Assembly: GCF_004331645.1 (NCBI RefSeq)
Contig: NZ_SJSK01000005.1
Span: 62,001-126,000, forward strand
Source of the DNA: Pedobacter frigiditerrae
Lineage (GTDB): Bacteria > Bacteroidota > Bacteroidia > Sphingobacteriales > Sphingobacteriaceae
Direction: 5' to 3'
DNA: 64,000 nucleotides
Shown: positions 63,733-64,000 of the stretch, in pieces
How the letters are laid out: each line of letters begins with the position of its first letter
How positions within the stretch are numbered: position 1 is the stretch's first letter
Translations under genes and position numbers: made by a program
The notes under the pieces: generated by a model
What the model was told of the DNA's origin: nothing
The model's input: only the letters and a program-made list of their open reading frames with translations
The model's database searches: none

Positions 63733-64000
63733 TTAAGGCTTAAGCACATCCTCATTCAAGACCGTCTCCCAACGCTGGATCAAAAACCCGTGCGGGTTAT
63801 TGTCCGAACGCGAAACATTGCGCAAAAAGCCCTGGGTCACCAGCTTCCTCGACACCGTAGAGGTAGAGCGAACCAAGGCCTGCGTAGCAAAACACTTGAA
63901 CCTATAGGGATATTCATCCAGGGAAACCTGGACTGAATCCACCACAATCTCCTGGGAAATATTAGCCGAGATCAGGTTGGTATAATAACCCTGCTCCTTT
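63733..64000 (-). CDS. traK: Conjugative transposon protein TraK, cut by window edge
   Basis: Only the C-terminal ~88 residues are in the window. The frame continues to the right edge (EQGYYTNLISANISQE) without a stop, so the GTG at 63945 is not the real start. Matching landmarks are VVDSVQVSLDEYPYRFKCFATQALV and FLRNVSRSDNNPHGFLIQRWE, which are characteristic of the TraK (VirB8-like) proteins of Bacteroidota elements. It is followed directly by traL and traM. Confidence 0.92.
   Translation of the reverse strand, partial: KEQGYYTNLISANISQEIVVDSVQVSLDEYPYRFKCFATQALVRSTSTVSRKLVTQGFLRNVSRSDNNPHGFLIQRWETVLNEDVLKP

Noticed and set aside
1..64000. CRISPR array, rRNA or complete tRNA gene.
   Set aside because: No regularly spaced direct repeats, no rRNA-like stretch and no complete cloverleaf was recognised by reading; a dedicated RNA search would be needed to exclude tRNA genes with certainty.

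Overview
The window looks like chromosomal DNA of a member of the Bacteroidota, most likely a soil or aquatic Sphingobacteriaceae (Pedobacter-like) bacterium. The support is three SusC/SusD pairs, an ECF sigma/FecR signalling unit, secreted lipoproteins with short lipoboxes, A/T-rich leaders lacking strong Shine-Dalgarno sites, and Bacteroidota-type tra genes at the right edge. No rRNA, tRNA, CRISPR array or insertion sequence was recognised.

Layout. (1) 1-7.9 kb: an ECF sigma factor (cut by the window start), a FecR anti-sigma factor, an STN-domain SusC, a SusD and a secreted thioredoxin, closed by a strong terminator; this is a classic trans-envelope-regulated nutrient-uptake operon. (2) 7.9-13.5 kb, minus strand: a complete TolC/membrane-fusion/RND efflux operon. 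(3) 13.8-21.5 kb: accessory DNA with mobile-element character, holding SSB, DUF932, a PUR-alpha/RadC N-domain fusion, a small zinc-finger protein, unknown genes, a broken histidine-kinase tail and a long nested inverted repeat. (4) 21.6-30.2 kb: an ECF sigma gene, then a minus-strand operon (TIM-barrel isomerase, Gfo/Idh/MocA dehydrogenase, GMC oxidoreductase, gluconate-2-dehydrogenase subunit 3 type lipoprotein) suited to oxidative (3-keto type) sugar catabolism, divergent from a GH95 glycosidase. (5) 30.2-34.1 kb: a truncated receiver domain, an ABC exporter, short ORFs including an anti-sigma-like fragment, and another ECF sigma. (6) 34.2-54.5 kb: one long minus-strand cluster with two tandem SusC/SusD pairs, a sodium:solute symporter, a large FAD oxidoreductase, two lipid-anchored or membrane-anchored metallophosphoesterases with FG-GAP repeats and a large secreted protein of uncertain function. 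It is divergent from a LacI regulator that carries an extra N-terminal zinc ribbon. (7) 56-61 kb: a beta-propeller/phosphoesterase protein, an RRM protein, small proteins and a histone H1-like gene. (8) 61.3-64 kb: the distal end of a conjugative-transfer operon (TraK, TraL, TraM and an associated protein).

How the parts work together. The 34-54 kb cluster reads as a glycan or phospho-glycoconjugate utilisation locus: SusCD pairs import, surface/periplasmic phosphoesterases and glycosidase-like enzymes trim, the FAD enzyme oxidises, and the symporter carries the product inward, with the divergent LacI protein the obvious regulator. The tra genes at 61-64 kb and the SSB/DUF932/RadC-like module at 15-19 kb are both typical of Bacteroidota integrative conjugative elements, so the metabolic region between them could be cargo; this is inference.

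The observations most worth a second look are: a conserved ~85-nt leader at identical distance from the start codon in two unrelated operons (12.1 and 46.7 kb); the PUR-alpha/RadC fusion beside a ~170-nt nested inverted repeat; three copies of a hairpin-bearing intergenic repeat (19.3, 30.7, 32.8 kb); and the zinc-ribbon LacI regulator.
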